From assembly GCF_011604685.1 (NCBI RefSeq), contig NZ_CP050063.1, forward strand, positions 372,001 to 436,000: 64,000 bases of DNA. The letters run 5' to 3'. The notes beneath the pieces are model-generated. The model was not told the origin of the DNA. It saw only the letters and a list, made by a program, of their open reading frames with translations, and did not search any database. This document shows positions 25,777-34,439 of the stretch, in pieces. This stretch comes from Spirosoma aureum. Its GTDB lineage: Bacteria; Bacteroidota; Bacteroidia; Cytophagales; Spirosomataceae. The position numbers were made by a program, and so were the translations under genes. Numbering within the stretch: position 1 is the first letter of the stretch; every line of letters begins with the position of its first letter.

Positions 25777-26634
25777 CTACACAAACAGCGATCGCACGGT
25801 CTTATTATTTTCGATATAGCTTTCCAGCATTGGTTTCCCCGGCGGCACAGCCCCTTCCAGTTGAAGCCAGCCCGAGTAATCAATGTCGTCCAGCGCTTGT
25901 CTGACTTTCATCAGGTCTACTTTACCCTTGCCGAGCAGGTAGCCATTTTCTTTCAAATGAAATTCGCAGATCTGGTCTTTTCCAAGATCCCTAATCTCTT
26001 TGAAAATATCGTAGCCCATCACCGATGAATTACAAACGTCGTAGTAGACTTTTACGGCTGGAGAACCTACAGCCTCCAGAATGGCCAGGTGCTCCGGAGC
26101 CGATAACCACGATTCAATACCCAGCACAATACCCGCTTTTTCGGCTTTTGGCGCAACGGCTTTCAATCGCTCAATGGCAACTTTCGTGCCTTTCGAATCG
26201 TTTTTGAGGTCATTATTCGAAAAAAATGCCAGTAGGATATTTTTCACCCCTAACGATTTGGCCACGTCTATGCTATCCTGCACCCAGGCTTCGGTTCGGG
26301 GATCTGACTTGTACGGAATTTCGTTAAGCAAACCTATAGCCAAACCACTGAAGTCTACGCCTGCCTGACGAGCGGCTTCTTTATGGGCTTGCAGTACATC
26401 GGGGCGACGAAGATGCTCATAATCAGCCTTTGTGTTTAAGCTAACCTGAACCCCATCAAGGCCAATTTTTTTGGCCATCGCAAATGAATTTGAATCACCG
26501 GCCGGACCAATCGACCAGTCGCAGGCACCAATTCTGAAACGGCTCTTTTGGGCGGTATCCGTTGACCAGGAGGGGAAAGAAAGCCCCACTAAACCAGCAC
26601 CCAACGAGTATCGGATGGCGTTGCGACGATTCAT
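25777..26634 (-). CDS. Tat-exported sugar phosphate isomerase/epimerase-like TIM-barrel protein
   Basis: A 285-residue xylose-isomerase-like TIM-barrel protein. The N-terminus MNRRNAIRYSLGAGLVGLSF has the twin Arg and hydrophobic segment of a Tat signal. Barrel features include GIESWLSAPEHLAIL, VKVYYDVCNSS and CEFHLKENG, supplying the usual Glu, Asp and His metal ligands. A final WLQLEGA follows. It is first in a two-gene minus-strand operon with the PVC-type haem protein, so both probably act on the same extracytoplasmic sugar or polyol. The exact reaction is unknown. Confidence 0.88.
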   Translation of the reverse strand: MNRRNAIRYSLGAGLVGLSFPSWSTDTAQKSRFRIGACDWSIGPAGDSNSFAMAKKIGLDGVQVSLNTKADYEHLRRPDVLQAHKEAARQAGVDFSGLAIGLLNEIPYKSDPRTEAWVQDSIDVAKSLGVKNILLAFFSNNDLKNDSKGTKVAIERLKAVAPKAEKAGIVLGIESWLSAPEHLAILEAVGSPAVKVYYDVCNSSVMGYDIFKEIRDLGKDQICEFHLKENGYLLGKGKVDLMKVRQALDDIDYSGWLQLEGAVPPGKPMLESYIENNKTVRSLFV

Positions 26635-26658
26635 AGTGGCTCAATAGTAAGGATTTTT

Positions 26659-26690
26659 CAAAGATACGTTTATTAACTTATCCGGTAAAA
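26659..26690 (-). promoter_or_regulatory. Promoter of the isomerase/haem-protein operon
   Basis: On the minus strand TATCTTTG (26666-26659) is preceded by TTTT (26690-26687) with a 20-base spacer, close to TTTG-N19-21-TAnnTTTG. The expected start is about 20 bases before the isomerase ATG. Confidence 0.55.
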
Positions 26691-26780
26691 ATTATCCTAT
26701 TTTAGTTTTTACTGTCATTTTTCTCAAATTCTGGAAAAATTTTTCTCCCATTCCAACTGTTTCATTGAGAGGGAGGTCAT

Positions 26781-26788
26781 TAGGTTTG
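26781..26788 (+). promoter_or_regulatory. Candidate -7 element of the sigma factor gene
   Basis: TAGGTTTG fits TAnnTTTG and lies 10 bases before the ATG at 26799. No TTTG occurs at the usual distance upstream, so primary-sigma use is unproven; an ECF promoter is also possible. Confidence 0.35.
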
Positions 26789-26798
26789 TCAACAGGAT

Positions 26799-27350
26799 AT
26801 GCAGGATGAATACGCATTAGTCGAAGGATGCCGACGACAGGACCGGATTGTGCAGCGACAGCTTTATGAGCGATTCGCAGGGAAGCTCTTTGTCGTTTGC
26901 AAACGGTATATCCGTGATCCCGATGAAGCAGAAGATGTTTTGCAGGATTCGTTTGTAAAGATTTACCGATACATTGATTCATTCCGATTCGAATGTCCGC
27001 TGGAAGCATGGTTGAAACGTATAGTTATTAATACTGCCCTTAAGCAACTAAGAAAGCTAAAGCCCTGGGAAAACACCGCTGATGTGCAGGACCTGGCTCC
27101 GGTACTTCCTCAGGCTGATGAAAGTTTGCCAACCCTGAATTACCAGTATTTGCTACAACTCATTCAGGAGCTGCCACCCGGTTGCCGAACGGTGTTTAAT
27201 TTATATGCTATTGAAGGCTACAACCACCCCGAAATTGCTGAAATGCTCGACATTGCTGAAGGAACGTCGAAGTCGCAATATGCCCGCGCTCGGGGTCTTC
27301 TACAACAGAAACTACAATCAGATGGGCATCCTGCATTGGGTCGACCCTAG
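26799..27350 (+). CDS. ECF-type RNA polymerase sigma factor
   Basis: A 183-residue sigma-70 family factor of the extracytoplasmic-function type. Region 2 covers about residues 15-85 (YERFAGKLFVVCKRYIRDPDEAEDVLQDSFVKIYRYI), and the core-binding DPDEAEDVLQD block is clear. Region 4 is at about 123-175, with GCRTVFNLYAIEGYNHPEIAEML and a helix-turn-helix ending KSQYARARGLLQ. The next gene starts on the last base of its stop codon and encodes a membrane protein with an anti-sigma-like N-terminus. This suggests a sigma/anti-sigma pair. The regulon cannot be inferred. Confidence 0.94.
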   Translation: MQDEYALVEGCRRQDRIVQRQLYERFAGKLFVVCKRYIRDPDEAEDVLQDSFVKIYRYIDSFRFECPLEAWLKRIVINTALKQLRKLKPWENTADVQDLAPVLPQADESLPTLNYQYLLQLIQELPPGCRTVFNLYAIEGYNHPEIAEMLDIAEGTSKSQYARARGLLQQKLQSDGHPALGRP

Positions 27351-28966
27351 TGACTAATACTAATGAGATGGATGAATTAGATAAAAACATACCGGACGAT
27401 TTTTGGCGAAAGGCTTTCGACGAAGCCTCCGAATCACCACCACCCCGTGTGTGGAACGCCATCGAACGTCGGTTAGATGAATCAGAAGACTCCCGAATCC
27501 TACCACTCTGGGGGGGCAGTTTACTATCATCAAAACCATTTACCTGGGGCCTTGGTGTTGCGGCTGCTGTGGCTGTACTTTTAGTTGGCTGGTGGCTGGC
27601 TGGTACCCAACCCGTGAACCAACCCGTTGCTCGGTCTCAACGGTCTATCCAGCAGGCACAACCGCAAACGGCTCCTGATCACCTGGCCAAATCACCAGTA
27701 AATAAGTCTACCGATCAACCAGCGAGAGCGCTTGCCTCCCTAGAAAAACGCTCGAATAATTCAGAAAGAGCAAGTAATCAGCAAGCAATTCAACAAAAGG
27801 CCCCATCCTTAACAAAATCGGCTGCGGATCAGCCGTTGGTGGCTCAGCATATCAATCGATCGAATCGGTCATACAATCCAGCTCCAGAGCAACGGTTTAG
27901 TTCCAGAGCTATTCCGAAGGGATCAGGCCGAATTAATAATGGTTTCATCCAACAATCGGGACAGGAGGCTGCTTCTGTGGCTTTTACGACGTCAGCTCCG
28001 GCAAATATCATGAGTGTCAGCGAGGCTGATCAGGCGCAGCGGCTAATGATCGAAAAACTCGCCCTGCGCCCCATGAAGTTGCGGTCGTTAGCGGGAATTC
28101 AACGGATCGTGTGGTTCCGGCCAGCCGAACTGCCACTAGAGCCAGAAGAAACCAAGTCAAAGCGTGAATCCCGGGAAGTGTGGGCTTCGGTTAGTATGAT
28201 GCCGGGATCATTCAATCCATCGGTTGGGCTTCGTTCGACGCAAACAGCCGCTTTTTCAAATGCAGCCAAAAGCAGTCAGCCTACCATTAACAACCGGGCT
28301 AACTTCTCTGTAGCCTATCAGGCTGGTGCAGGTGTTCAACTATCGGACCGCTGGTCGCTAGAGTCGGGCATTGGTTATCTGTCCGGTCATTCAACCGTTG
28401 AAAGCCCGAGTCAATCCGGCGGATCGGCTATAAGTTTAGTAACAACTGCCACCGACCGGGCTTCGTCAGCAGGTAATCTCTATGCAAACGCGGTTCGAAA
28501 TAGTGTCAGTAATGGAATGCTTAGCAGTGCATCGGTTAGTAATGTACCCAAAGCCAATTACGACAACCTGGCAGCTGCTAACGGTTTTCAGAATTATAGC
28601 AATCCATACCAGCAAGAGTTAGCCAACAATTTTGAATTCGTTCAGCTACCGATCCAGTTGGGTTACCAGTTACGCCCACACAAACGCCTGAGCATGGCAT
28701 TACTGGGTGGTTTGTTAACCAATATTTTTATGCGCAACACGATTGGCGATGATCTTGTTATAACCGGGAAAGACGGCGTTTATCGACCGGTATCCTGGGC
28801 TGCATCCATGGGAGCCCGGTTCCGATACCGGCCATCAGGTCGCTGGTCGGCATCGCTGGCCGGTATGTATCAGCCCACGTTAGGAGAGGCTACCCGACCA
28901 CAGTCACAGGTGCAGAGCTCTCCAACTTCGGCAGGAATGAGTTTTGGTCTTAATTATCATTTCTAA
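27350..28966 (+). CDS. Inner-membrane anti-sigma-like / outer-membrane beta-barrel hybrid protein
   Basis: A 538-residue protein. Residues 1-60 are acidic and cytoplasmic, with the PPPRVWNAIERRL motif common in Bacteroidota proteins encoded next to ECF sigma factors. One transmembrane helix follows (about 66-84, ending VLLVGWWLAG). A long Gln/Ser-rich linker (about 85-290) leads to a C-terminal barrel-like domain with alternating strands. That domain includes RWSLESGIGYLSG, QLPIQLGYQLRPHKRL and a terminal aromatic SFGLNYHF. It begins with GTG overlapping the sigma stop codon by one base; an alternative ATG is at 27368. The arrangement suggests a sensor spanning the envelope. The anti-sigma role is inferred from position and motif. 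Confidence 0.8.
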   Translation: MTNTNEMDELDKNIPDDFWRKAFDEASESPPPRVWNAIERRLDESEDSRILPLWGGSLLSSKPFTWGLGVAAAVAVLLVGWWLAGTQPVNQPVARSQRSIQQAQPQTAPDHLAKSPVNKSTDQPARALASLEKRSNNSERASNQQAIQQKAPSLTKSAADQPLVAQHINRSNRSYNPAPEQRFSSRAIPKGSGRINNGFIQQSGQEAASVAFTTSAPANIMSVSEADQAQRLMIEKLALRPMKLRSLAGIQRIVWFRPAELPLEPEETKSKRESREVWASVSMMPGSFNPSVGLRSTQTAAFSNAAKSSQPTINNRANFSVAYQAGAGVQLSDRWSLESGIGYLSGHSTVESPSQSGGSAISLVTTATDRASSAGNLYANAVRNSVSNGMLSSASVSNVPKANYDNLAAANGFQNYSNPYQQELANNFEFVQLPIQLGYQLRPHKRLSMALLGGLLTNIFMRNTIGDDLVITGKDGVYRPVSWAASMGARFRYRPSGRWSASLAGMYQPTLGEATRPQSQVQSSPTSAGMSFGLNYHF

Positions 28967-28977
28967 AGCATACGACT

Positions 28978-29448
28978 ATGAAACTTCGCATCATCAACAT
29001 AGTGCTCTTGGCGGTTCTCGGCGGTTGTACGAGCATTTCTCCGCAAACGGAGCAGGTAGCCGATGACCTGACGATTCGTACGGGAACATCATTCGGGATG
29101 TGTGTGGGCTATTGCGTATCTGATTATGATCTCAGTGGCACATCAGTCACACTAACGCGCAAAGAATCGAGCAGGGTACCGAAAAATCCAGCCAAAACCT
29201 GTCAGACTACAATTAGTCAGGCTGACTGGAATGCCCTGAAAGCGCTGGCAAATGTGGATAACTTCAATAAACAGCCCGAACGAATTGGGTGCCCCGACTG
29301 CGCTGATGGGGGAGCCGAGTACATAGAACTTCAGGTTGGCGATTCGAAACACCGGGTTACATTTGAGTATAACAGTACAATTCCGGGGTTTGAACCGCTT
29401 GTGGAGGCTTTAAGAGCCCAGCGAAATGCATTTAAAGAGTGTAACTAA
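28978..29448 (+). CDS. Hypothetical lipoprotein
   Basis: A 156-residue protein with a lipoprotein signal: hydrophobic residues 5-15 then LGGC, Cys17 being the predicted lipidated residue. The mature part has several cysteines (MCVGYC, CPDCADG) that could form disulfides. The sequence SQADWNALKALANVDNF resembles a common Bacteroidota small-lipoprotein pattern, but I do not recognise a functional family. It follows the sigma/hybrid pair by 11 bases and may be a co-transcribed envelope protein. Confidence 0.8.
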   Translation: MKLRIINIVLLAVLGGCTSISPQTEQVADDLTIRTGTSFGMCVGYCVSDYDLSGTSVTLTRKESSRVPKNPAKTCQTTISQADWNALKALANVDNFNKQPERIGCPDCADGGAEYIELQVGDSKHRVTFEYNSTIPGFEPLVEALRAQRNAFKECN

Positions 29449-29525
29449 TAATCAAAGGCGGATTTTGCTTTACAACTGGCCACTGTAGGGCAAAAACGCA
29501 TTCCTTAAACCAATCATTATGTGTT

Positions 29526-30767
29526 ATGAAAACGACCCTTTTTTCAAGTTTGGCTACCGTTATAACTGGTGTTTTAGTAACGGCCGTTAGTTGCACGAAC
29601 AGCGTTGTTTCTCCTTCGCCTGATGCACCAACTGGCGATCTGCGCGTATCAGCTCCTTTCGCCAATCAGACTACGCAGTTTGCTTTCGATCTGGCGAAAC
29701 GGGTAAATACACAGGAAGGACAGACTAAAAACGTTTTTATCTCTCCACTAAGCCTTCATATCGCACTCGGCATGATTTTGAACGGTGCGAATGGGCAGAC
29801 AGCCCAGGAGATTCAGAAAACCTTGAATCTGGATGCGCAGACATTGGCAGAAGCCAACAAAACGTATCAGAATTTAATGGAAAATCTGCCCATTGTCGAT
29901 CCGAAAGTAACCGTTTCCCTAGCGAACTCCGTCTGGTATAGAAATACGTTTCAGGTAGCAACCTCTTTTCAGGATGTACTGAAACAGGAATTTAAGGCTG
30001 AAGTTTCGGCGCAGAATTTTGATGATCCGGGTACAGTTGGTAAAATCAATGCCTGGGCCAGCGAGAAAACGAATGGTCGAATTCCTAAAGTGATTGATCA
30101 GATTCAGCCTGATAACGTTATGTTTCTGCTGAATGCGCTTTATTTTAAAGGTGACTGGAAAACTCAGTTTAAGCCCGAACAGACTATCGATGCGCCTTTC
30201 AAGCTGGCGTCGGGTGGCGAAACAACAGTACGCATGATGCGGCTGAACAGCACAATACGTCAGGCTTTTCGACAATCGTATTCGGCGTTTGAACTGCCTT
30301 ATGGCGATGATAAATACGCCATGACGGTTCTGCTACCTGCCGAATCCAGTACTGCGGATAATTTATTGCAAAATTTCAGCGGCTCAGATTGGACTCAGCT
30401 CCAGAAGGATATGGCGGCAGGCGTGCTGGATTTGGGACTACCAAAGTTTACGCTGACCTATGAAGTCAAATTAAACAGTGTTCTGAGTGGTATGGGAATG
30501 CCTACGGCCTTCACCGATCATGCTGATTTTACAAAAATGAACGCAAACGGTGGCTTAACGCTCAGCTTTGTGAAGCAGAATACGTTTGTTGCTGTTGATG
30601 AGAAAGGTACGGAAGCGGCTGCCGTTACAACAGGAGGCATTTCAACAACGTCAATGCCAATGCCAAAGCTCTGTGATCGACCATTTGTGTTTGTTATTCA
30701 TGAAAAAACCTCAGGAACTGTGTTATTTGTTGGAAAAATTGCGGATCCAACAAAAACGAATTCATGA
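29526..30767 (+). CDS. Serpin family serine protease inhibitor (lipoprotein)
   Basis: A 413-residue serpin with an N-terminal lipoprotein-type signal ending near Cys23 (TAVSC). Family landmarks include NVFISPLSLHIALGMILNGA, FLLNALYFKGDWKTQF and the C-terminal CDRPFVFVIHE. The reactive-centre loop hinge is KGTEAAAVTT, with small residues at P14-P9 as in inhibitory serpins. Aligning on the conserved PF pair places P1-P1' at Thr-Ser (ISTT|SMPM). Such an inhibitor would act at the cell surface against elastase- or subtilisin-like proteases, although the target is inferred. The stop overlaps the next lipoprotein gene by four bases. Confidence 0.95.
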   Translation: MKTTLFSSLATVITGVLVTAVSCTNSVVSPSPDAPTGDLRVSAPFANQTTQFAFDLAKRVNTQEGQTKNVFISPLSLHIALGMILNGANGQTAQEIQKTLNLDAQTLAEANKTYQNLMENLPIVDPKVTVSLANSVWYRNTFQVATSFQDVLKQEFKAEVSAQNFDDPGTVGKINAWASEKTNGRIPKVIDQIQPDNVMFLLNALYFKGDWKTQFKPEQTIDAPFKLASGGETTVRMMRLNSTIRQAFRQSYSAFELPYGDDKYAMTVLLPAESSTADNLLQNFSGSDWTQLQKDMAAGVLDLGLPKFTLTYEVKLNSVLSGMGMPTAFTDHADFTKMNANGGLTLSFVKQNTFVAVDEKGTEAAAVTTGGISTTSMPMPKLCDRPFVFVIHEKTSGTVLFVGKIADPTKTNS

Positions 30768-31213
30768 AAAACGGCTTGATCATCTCCCTGCTCATTCTTG
30801 TCATAACCATTGGATGTGGCAAACGGGAGACTGAAGTTGCTCCATTATTGGCAAATTTGGTTGGCACCTGGAAGCTGATCGAACCCGATTCTTCCTACGC
30901 CATCACGTTGCAGTTTGCTTATGATACGAGAAACCCGCCCATTGATATTACACCTTATTTAGCAAGCGGAAAATCATCGGTCAATGAGTATTCAGCACGC
31001 ATGTTTGCCACCATTGATGGCACCATGCAGATCAATGAAGTGGTAAGTACGGAAAAGGCTGGTTCGCCCGCAGCGATGCAGTTCGAGCAGGACTACTTTG
31101 CTAACCTAAAGACGGTTGCTCGTTTCGAGTCACCAACCGAAACGCAGCTTCGTCTTTATCACGGAGGACCGAAGCCGGGTGTTTTAGTCTATAAAAAAGT
31201 CCTGACCCCATGA
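30764..31213 (+). CDS. Hypothetical lipocalin-like lipoprotein
   Basis: A 149-residue lipoprotein: signal helix at residues 4-16, then ITIGC with Cys18 as the likely lipid site. The mature segment starts NLVGTWKLIEPDSSY, the GTW pattern of lipocalin-like domains common in Bacteroidota. It overlaps both neighbours by four bases (ATGA), so serpin and two lipoproteins are translationally coupled. Ligand and role are unknown. The similar layout of the next gene suggests an ancient duplication, though the sequences are divergent. Confidence 0.78.
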   Translation: MKNGLIISLLILVITIGCGKRETEVAPLLANLVGTWKLIEPDSSYAITLQFAYDTRNPPIDITPYLASGKSSVNEYSARMFATIDGTMQINEVVSTEKAGSPAAMQFEQDYFANLKTVARFESPTETQLRLYHGGPKPGVLVYKKVLTP

Positions 31214-31629
31214 ATCGCTTACGATTTGTCTTTTCTTCGCTTGTTGTCATAGCGCTGGTATTCAGTTGTTCGGAGCAACCCGTCTGTGGATGCGTGTTTC
31301 CAGAATCGCCATTAAAAGGCGACTGGAGCCTGACAAAAATAACGTATGGACTAACCCAGAAGACAGTCACACCAGCCGAAGCGGGTTATACCGAAACGAT
31401 TTCGTTTGTTAATGGTAGCTATAAGCAGAGCAGAAATGGGATTCCTGTTCAAACCAGTTCTTATACGTATGCATTTCCGAATGGTGGCATTAGTGATGGC
31501 TTGATTTATTATCAGATCGATACAACACAGCAAGCTTTTCGGTTATCGGAAAACAAATTATTTCTGTCGGAACGCAGCCCAAAGGGCGTTGTCATTGCTG
31601 ACGGAGCAACGTATGAATATAGTCGATAA
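31210..31629 (+). CDS. Hypothetical lipocalin-like lipoprotein
   Basis: A 139-residue lipoprotein with a signal helix (residues 5-18) and lipobox VFSC at Cys20. A short Cys-rich stretch (CSEQPVCGC) follows, then a GDWSLTKITYG start that resembles the neighbouring lipocalin-like protein. The remainder is predicted beta-rich (YTETISFVNGSY, FRLSENKLFLSE). It starts within the stop of the preceding gene. No function is recognised. Confidence 0.75.
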   Translation: MNRLRFVFSSLVVIALVFSCSEQPVCGCVFPESPLKGDWSLTKITYGLTQKTVTPAEAGYTETISFVNGSYKQSRNGIPVQTSSYTYAFPNGGISDGLIYYQIDTTQQAFRLSENKLFLSERSPKGVVIADGATYEYSR

Positions 31630-31723
31630 TCGGTGGCCAGTAGCCGATAATATCCATGATTTATAGCAATTTCTAACTGGCAAATCTTGACTAAGTATTG
31701 CTAACTTTTTGTGTAAGATCAAT

Positions 31724-31763
31724 ATTACCCGGCCGTAATCAGGACAGCCGGGTAATTTTATTT
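31724..31763 (+). terminator. Intrinsic terminator after the lipoprotein group
   Basis: ATTACCCGGC (31724-31733) is the exact complement of GCCGGGTAAT (31747-31756) with a 13-base loop and a T-rich tail (TTTTATTTAT). It lies about 95 bases after the serpin-lipoprotein group and 67 before the next start codon. Confidence 0.75.
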
Positions 31764-31829
31764 ATCGAGTACACCAACGCTTTCAATACGTTGAGGGTCT
31801 TGCAATTAAAACCTCAACTCTTTAAGCCT

Positions 31830-33104
31830 ATGAAAGCGAATCGTTTACTTTTCCTGTTCGTGCTGTCCATTTTTGCGTTAACAGGTTGCACGGACAAATG
31901 CGAAGAAACCCGCACATTTAAACGCTTTACACCCGTTACGCTTACCCTGCGCCAGGTTCGCGAGGGTGTTCGTGTCGAAGACGCCCGAACTTTACAGAAC
32001 CCTGGCAAGATTTATACTAAAGACGGTTATTTGTTCATCAACGAGATTAAAGAAGGAATTCATCTCATTGATAACAGAAATCCTGCATCGCCAGAGCCGG
32101 TAGCATTCCTGCGCATTCCGGGGAATGGCGATATGGCTGTCCGAAACAATATCCTCTACGCCGATAGCTATATGGATCTGGTTGCCTTTGATATCAGCGA
32201 TCCAACCCACCCCCAGGAGGTGAGTCGTGTAGAGTCTATTTTCTCCAGCGGACAGTTTGAGGGTGGTTCGTGGAGTGTCAATCCACAAACCGTTATGTTA
32301 AGCGACCAACGGGTCGACTACGTAACAGAAACTGTTAAAACCGATTGTGATGCCGTAGGGCAGTGGGCGAACAATTGTCCAAACTGTTTTGTCTTTGATG
32401 CGTTAAGTAGTGGATCAAAAAGTCCAGCAGCTCCAAATACCAACGGGACAGCCGGCTCGATGGCACGATTTGCTCTCTACGACAATTTTCTGTATACGGT
32501 AAGTCAATCTGATATGCAGTTGTTCAACATTCAGAACGCGGCTAAACCAACACCTCGTAGCCGCATTTCGATGGGCTGGGGCATAGAAACCATTTTCCCG
32601 TATAAGGATAAATTGTTTATCGGCTCCCAGACGGGCATGCATATTTATGATAATGCGAACCCGACCAATCCTGTCCATTTATCAACGTTTCAGCACGCAA
32701 GGGTATGCGACCCGGTTGTGGTTCACGATAACATTGCCTATGTGACCCTGCGTGATGGGACACAATGTGGTGGTTTTACCAATCAATTAGACGTTGTCGA
32801 CATAACCAGTCTAACGAATCCACGTCTGCTTAAAAGTTATCCGATGCAGAATCCACATGGCCTGGGCATTGACTTTCCCAACCTTTTTATCTGCGAAGGA
32901 GTACACGGCTTAAAAACGTTCGATGCACAATCGGCTCTGGATATCAAACAACGGGAGCATCTGACCGGCATGAATGCCTACGACGTCATTCCTCTTGACA
33001 AAACACTGCTCATGATCGGTCGCGACGGACTCTACCAATTCGACTATACGAATCCGGCTCAGCTGCGGCAGATCAGCAAAATTGCGGTTAACCGGCCTTA
33101 CTAA
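31830..33104 (+). CDS. LVIVD-repeat beta-propeller lipoprotein
   Basis: A 424-residue lipoprotein. The frame is open from 31698, but ATG 31830 gives a clean signal peptide (MKANRLLFLFVLSIFALTGC) with Cys20 lipidated. The mature protein has repeated blades of the LVIVD type: GIHLIDNRNPASPEPVAFL, DLVAFDISDPTHPQEV, MHIYDNANPTNPVHLSTF and LDVVDITSLTNPRLL. These are predicted seven- or eight-bladed propellers on the cell surface. No catalytic residues are recognised. The next gene, an outer-membrane barrel-like protein, starts 16 bases later and may be a partner. Confidence 0.85.
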   Translation: MKANRLLFLFVLSIFALTGCTDKCEETRTFKRFTPVTLTLRQVREGVRVEDARTLQNPGKIYTKDGYLFINEIKEGIHLIDNRNPASPEPVAFLRIPGNGDMAVRNNILYADSYMDLVAFDISDPTHPQEVSRVESIFSSGQFEGGSWSVNPQTVMLSDQRVDYVTETVKTDCDAVGQWANNCPNCFVFDALSSGSKSPAAPNTNGTAGSMARFALYDNFLYTVSQSDMQLFNIQNAAKPTPRSRISMGWGIETIFPYKDKLFIGSQTGMHIYDNANPTNPVHLSTFQHARVCDPVVVHDNIAYVTLRDGTQCGGFTNQLDVVDITSLTNPRLLKSYPMQNPHGLGIDFPNLFICEGVHGLKTFDAQSALDIKQREHLTGMNAYDVIPLDKTLLMIGRDGLYQFDYTNPAQLRQISKIAVNRPY

Positions 33105-33120
33105 ATCGCATTTTGCTACC

Positions 33121-33699
33121 ATGAAAAAGATACTACTTATGCTGTTGGGGCTAGTGCCTACACTAGTCGCTGGGCAAACTGAGCGATTCAAGCCTGTTTT
33201 TACAAATATGACGGAGCTCGGTGCTTCTTTTGGGCAGGTTCGATATGGTATACAAGCTGCTGAATCGGTGTCGAAGCGCGTTAATCTCACCGCTCAGTCA
33301 TTCAACGGCATTCAGTTACGGCCACGCTTAGCTATTGGCAGTACGATCGGGGTTGACTGGTATAATTCGGCATTGCTCATCCCCGTGTGCGCTGGTGTCC
33401 GATATGACCTTGCCCGGCCGGGGCAGAAAAACCTTCGGGTGTTCTCCAGCTTCGATACAGGTTGGGGATTTACCTGGTTGAATGAAGATCCCAGCGGCTA
33501 TAAAACAACGGGCGGCTGGGTGATTTCGCCGGGTATTGGCTTTCGGGTTGGAAAGCCAACCAGCGCCAATTTCATTATGTCATTGAGCTATAAACGTCAG
33601 GAAGCAGAGGCCGATAAACCGCTTTTCTGGAATGAACTCGCCAAACATGAAACGCGGGTATACAATCGAATGACCGTTCGATTAGGAATTAGTTTTTAA
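33121..33699 (+). CDS. Outer-membrane beta-barrel-like protein
   Basis: A 192-residue exported protein starting at ATG 33121 with a signal peptide (MKKILLMLLGLVPTLVAG, cleavage near residue 18). The frame extends upstream into the preceding gene, but that part is not plausible coding. The mature sequence has alternating hydrophobic strands with many Gly/aromatic residues (IQLRPRLAIGSTIGVDWY, GWVISPGIGFRVG) and ends MTVRLGISF, a typical beta-barrel C-terminus. It sits 16 bases after the LVIVD gene. The function is unknown. Confidence 0.8.
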   Translation: MKKILLMLLGLVPTLVAGQTERFKPVFTNMTELGASFGQVRYGIQAAESVSKRVNLTAQSFNGIQLRPRLAIGSTIGVDWYNSALLIPVCAGVRYDLARPGQKNLRVFSSFDTGWGFTWLNEDPSGYKTTGGWVISPGIGFRVGKPTSANFIMSLSYKRQEAEADKPLFWNELAKHETRVYNRMTVRLGISF

Positions 33700-33972
33700 G
33701 GATGACCAAATGACTAATTTGCGTCTCACTATATACCATTCACACAGATGGCCTAACAATTCGTGCATCTGCTGTGTTATAGGTTCCGGTCTCTGAGTTC
33801 AATTTCGTTGATTTATAGGGGCTATTAGTGGAACAGGATCTATTTTTCCAGTGCAATTCTGCTTCAGGAAAATATTTTCAGGTGGTTACAACGGTTCAAT
33901 ATGTTTTATTGTCTTAAACCTTGATGGGTGTTCGCAATCAAACGATAAGCTAACGAACTAAAGAGAAGAACT

Positions 33973-34359
33973 ATGGAGTCTGTATACTGGCATTCACATC
34001 AGCAGGAAAATTGGGACGTTCTTCCCTCTGAACCTAAACAACAGGCAACAGGTGGCTTATCGCGTGGCTTTGGTGGGCAGTTTCCGGATTCTATGGCCAG
34101 TGAGGTAGCGGTGTTAGAACCGACGGTGTTTACAAGTGAAAATCAACTTTTGAGTGATATAAAAAACGTTATGAGAAAAATGGCCATGATTGTAGTTGGG
34201 ATAACGCTCTTTGTAGCAGGTTATCGCCACACTCACCGACAGACCGCATATGTTACCGCACAAGCCGCCTTATCGAATTCTGGTTATGCTACAACACCCA
34301 AAGTTGTTCCAGATAATATCAAACAGACTGTTGCCTTTCGATTAGTGCAACCTCTTTAG
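33973..34359 (+). CDS. Hypothetical single-pass membrane protein
   Basis: A 128-residue protein without signal peptide. A polar N-terminal 70 residues (ESVYWHSHQQENWDVLPSEP) precede one transmembrane helix at about 76-90 (MIVVGITLFVAGY). A short extracytoplasmic tail follows. I recognise no family. The 273 bases upstream are gene-free and hold nothing I can name. It ends just before a strong bidirectional terminator. Length and codon pattern look genuine, but the gene is weakly supported. Confidence 0.6.
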   Translation: MESVYWHSHQQENWDVLPSEPKQQATGGLSRGFGGQFPDSMASEVAVLEPTVFTSENQLLSDIKNVMRKMAMIVVGITLFVAGYRHTHRQTAYVTAQAALSNSGYATTPKVVPDNIKQTVAFRLVQPL

Positions 34360-34369
34360 GAAATAACCA

Positions 34370-34415
34370 ATACTAAAAAAGCCTCTCAGAAAATTCTGAG
34401 AGGCTTTTTTAGTAT
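34370..34415. terminator. Perfect 22-bp bidirectional terminator
   Basis: 34370-34391 and 34394-34415 are exact reverse complements with a two-base loop; the GC core GCCTCTCAGAA is flanked by A6 and T6. It separates the converging orphan membrane protein and typA. Confidence 0.9.
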
Positions 34416-34439
34416 CAAGCTAGTTAAGTTCAACCCAGA

